A DNA stretch of 64,000 nt from Aureimonas phyllosphaerae (GTDB lineage: Bacteria > Pseudomonadota > Alphaproteobacteria > Rhizobiales > Rhizobiaceae), in contig NZ_FOOA01000012.1 of the NCBI RefSeq assembly GCF_900113065.1, positions 62,001-126,000 of the forward strand, read 5' to 3'. Position 1 is the stretch's first letter. Each line of letters starts with the position of its first letter. The notes under the pieces were generated by a model. The model did not search any database, had not been told where the DNA came from, and saw only the letters and a list, made by a program, of their open reading frames with translations. Shown in pieces: positions 62,212-64,000 of this stretch. A program made the position numbers and the translations under genes.

Positions 62212-62946
62212 TCAGCCTGCCTTGTTCTCAGAGCTTATCAGCGTCTCGGTGCTGAGGGCGAGCTGCCGTGCGTACGTCCTAGATGCATCCAGAACGCTGG
62301 ACTGGCTTACGCCGAAAATGAAAAACATGGCGTGGATGAGTGAGAAAATAGCCAGGAAGACGAGCTTTCCATCACTCAAGCTGGCAAACCCGGGCTCAAG
62401 CCAAACGATAGCGGCAGCCAACGCGAATACAAGTATATTTAGGAGTATGCCAATGGGTTTCAGCCCGAGAAGATTGCGTCTAAAGCCATAGCTGACGTTC
62501 TCGTGGAACAGTAGCTTGAAACGCTCCGTATCGCGTGTGTTCTCCCGCAGCCAGAAGAAACACTCATCATAGAAATCGCGTGCAGCTTTCGGGTTCTGCC
62601 TTTCGTCGTCTTCCGATAGCGGCGCTTGGTTTATTTTACGGGCGATGAAGGTGCGGTAGCGGTCACGCATGCCTTTCACGAGCGTGGAATTGTCATGGCA
62701 AAGCTCGGTGTTGTATGGCTTGCCGCCCGTCTCAGCGAAAAGCTGACGCTCTCGTCGTCTACCCATGCGGCGCGCCAAATCCGCCGCCGCGAAGAAAAGA
62801 ACTGCGATCCCGACCGTAGAGACGATTTCAGAAAGGCCGGGGTCAGTCCAGTTCGTGGCGAGCAGCGCAAGAGCCACTGCAGGGGCAATCGTCAGGATCG
62901 CGGGGAAAAGACGGGCTCGAATCGAGTAGGCGTCAAGGAATTCCAT
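62212..62946 (-). CDS. Four-TM protein, candidate membrane effector
   Basis: A 244-aa protein with two N-terminal membrane helices (residues 13-33 and 38-58), a cytoplasmic charged region of about 100 residues, and two C-terminal helices (about 160-182 and 192-212). This layout resembles the 4TM effector-type proteins found with nucleotide-signalling or ubiquitin-like defence systems. It overlaps the upstream E1-JAB gene by 14 nt and is probably translated with it. No catalytic motif is present. Membrane disruption on activation is a family-based guess. Confidence 0.7.
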   Translation of the reverse strand: MEFLDAYSIRARLFPAILTIAPAVALALLATNWTDPGLSEIVSTVGIAVLFFAAADLARRMGRRRERQLFAETGGKPYNTELCHDNSTLVKGMRDRYRTFIARKINQAPLSEDDERQNPKAARDFYDECFFWLRENTRDTERFKLLFHENVSYGFRRNLLGLKPIGILLNILVFALAAAIVWLEPGFASLSDGKLVFLAIFSLIHAMFFIFGVSQSSVLDASRTYARQLALSTETLISSENKAG

Positions 62947-64000
62947 TAGCTCCCTCTTCCGTTCCCATGATGCAATGGAAATCCGTTGGCGTGACGATCA
63001 GGAGGATGGCGGGAGGAGCCCTTTCATCCGCCAACTGTCGCGCTGTATCGCGATCAAGGTTTGAAGGTCCAACGTCCACGAGATGGCTATGCCATGTGCC
63101 GACATCGAGCAGGCCGCCGCCACTGCGTTGATGTCTGTCTCGAATAGCGGCTTGGGCCCCCTCGGTTCCTAGAACGAACTTCGCCGCGCTTCTCGTGCTG
63201 TCGGGGGGGGCGGGTAAGGTATCGACGATAGTGATCGTCCTCATGCGAGCACTGCAGCTCCCGATGAGAAGGCCGCCAGTCTCCACATCCGTGTAGGCTG
63301 CGGCTTCGGCTCGAATGCGGTCGACCACTTCAACCGTCACCCGAACTCTCCATTCTGCCCCCGTGACCGGTATCTCAATCAAGGGCGGAACGGCCAAGCG
63401 CCGCCAGGTGAGGTTTGACGTCGTGCGATCCCGAACGCAAATCGCGACGTGCCCCCCACCCTCACGCTCTTCCCATCGATCCAGAATTTCCTCTGTCGCG
63501 ATCGCTGTCATTGATGACAAACGAGCATCCGACATAGGCATAGTCAAAGATCCACAACCTTGACCAATCTGAACCTGCGCAAGGCCATGCTCTTCGTCGA
63601 ACAGCAAAGCACTCTCATGAGGTGCTGCGGCTCCTGTAAGCACGGCCATTAGATCGACCAGGTTCGGGTTTCGCCCCTGCCCTTCGTAAAGGACGAAGCA
63701 CCCCTCACCACGTCCAAACAGTGCGACTTCAGAAACTCGCGGGGGGAAGCGCTCAATGGACGTAAGGCTGAGTGCCTCACGTACGAGAAGAGATGCGGTG
63801 GAATTGATCACCGTCTCAGCATGGCGCGGCGCAACTTCCTTCCAAATGCTGTCGTCCGCGAGACCAACAAGAACATCGCCACGATGGACTGAAGGCGACT
63901 GACCAAGGTTTCGGAGGTTCTCGGCTATTACGTCAGCCTTCGGCTGTGGGAGCGGTCCTGCAACGGGTCCATATCGAGCCATGTTGTGCGGTAGAAGGTT
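62933..64000 (-). CDS. E1 (ThiF)-JAB fusion protein, 5' end outside the window
   Basis: The frame stays open to the right edge with no stop. The visible part begins NLLPHNMARYGP, then PQPKADVIAENL, like the NLxRH...KA segment of E1/ThiF proteins, and continues GDVLVGLADD. The C-terminal 150 residues are a JAB/JAMM metalloprotease: DVETGGLLIGS supplies the Glu, and GTWHSHL near residue 295 with PSNLD supplies the zinc ligands. E1-JAB fusions belong to bacterial ubiquitin-like conjugation modules, including type II CBASS-like ones, where they attach and remove a protein modifier. The Met at 63982 is probably internal and not the true start. Confidence 0.8.
   Translation of the reverse strand, partial: NLLPHNMARYGPVAGPLPQPKADVIAENLRNLGQSPSVHRGDVLVGLADDSIWKEVAPRHAETVINSTASLLVREALSLTSIERFPPRVSEVALFGRGEGCFVLYEGQGRNPNLVDLMAVLTGAAAPHESALLFDEEHGLAQVQIGQGCGSLTMPMSDARLSSMTAIATEEILDRWEEREGGGHVAICVRDRTTSNLTWRRLAVPPLIEIPVTGAEWRVRVTVEVVDRIRAEAAAYTDVETGGLLIGSCSARMRTITIVDTLPAPPDSTRSAAKFVLGTEGAQAAIRDRHQRSGGGLLDVGTWHSHLVDVGPSNLDRDTARQLADERAPPAILLIVTPTDFHCIMGTEEGANGIP

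Overview
The window is high-GC, gene-dense bacterial DNA. It carries TRAP and peptide-type ABC importers, a 2-keto-acid dehydratase (KdgD) and a RuBisCO-like/DUF1537 kinase pair. Together with the codon bias this suggests an alphaproteobacterium of the Hyphomicrobiales (Rhizobiales) type; that assignment is inference. About two thirds of the window reads as an accessory, defence-rich island with decayed mobile elements. No tRNA, rRNA, CRISPR array or replication gene was seen.

Region 1 (about 0.5-8.8 kb, minus strand) is one tightly coupled operon: an alpha/beta-hydrolase, a possible 71-aa linker protein, a GASH-type helical protein, two different P-loop GTPases, a GAP1-type GTPase-associated protein and a caspase-like protease with a C-terminal EAD1-like domain. 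Most junctions are 4-nt overlaps and a good promoter lies in front. This matches the in-silico class of GTPase-centred conflict systems. Region 2 (9.7-14.1 kb) is a RiPP-type locus: an overlooked 48-aa candidate precursor, YcaO, TfuA and a SARP/BTAD-TPR regulator. An 18-bp direct-repeat element of SARP-site geometry occurs three times (12045, 14171, 19545) and probably defines this regulator's regulon. Region 3 (14.4-19.2 kb) holds an MqsR-like toxin with an MqsA antitoxin fused to an ImmA/IrrE peptidase, and a PD-(D/E)XK-type nuclease with two small genes upstream.

Region 4 (19.8-25.8 kb) is a four-gene envelope cluster (OmpA/MotB-like, four-TM MotA/ZorA-like with a coiled-coil tail, membrane-anchored vWA-like, large membrane coiled-coil protein) next to a stand-alone HsdR_N nuclease. 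It looks like a Zorya-type stator module with other partners. Region 5 (26.2-34.6 kb) encodes mainly exported proteins: YARHG/SH3, two ClpP-fold (COG3904-like) proteins, one with PAN/apple domains, an excalibur protein, a lipoprotein and a secreted NucA-type nuclease. Region 6 (35-43.1 kb) has a probable PD-(D/E)XK protein, a 1,217-aa SIR2 defence protein and another nuclease-like protein.

Region 7 (43.2-57.6 kb) is metabolic. One part is a carbohydrate-acid locus (DUF1537 kinase, RuBisCO-like protein, VOC protein, TRAP transporter, LacI regulator with operator). The other has a GntR regulator, kdgD with well-conserved operators, and a dipeptide-type ABC transporter. Region 8 (58-61.2 kb) carries rsgA, a fatty-acid desaturase and a PPP-family phosphatase. 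The right end (61.5-64 kb) has a serine recombinase broken by two in-frame TAG codons, then a four-TM protein and an E1-JAB fusion whose 5' end lies outside the window, which together resemble a bacterial ubiquitin-like or CBASS-type system.
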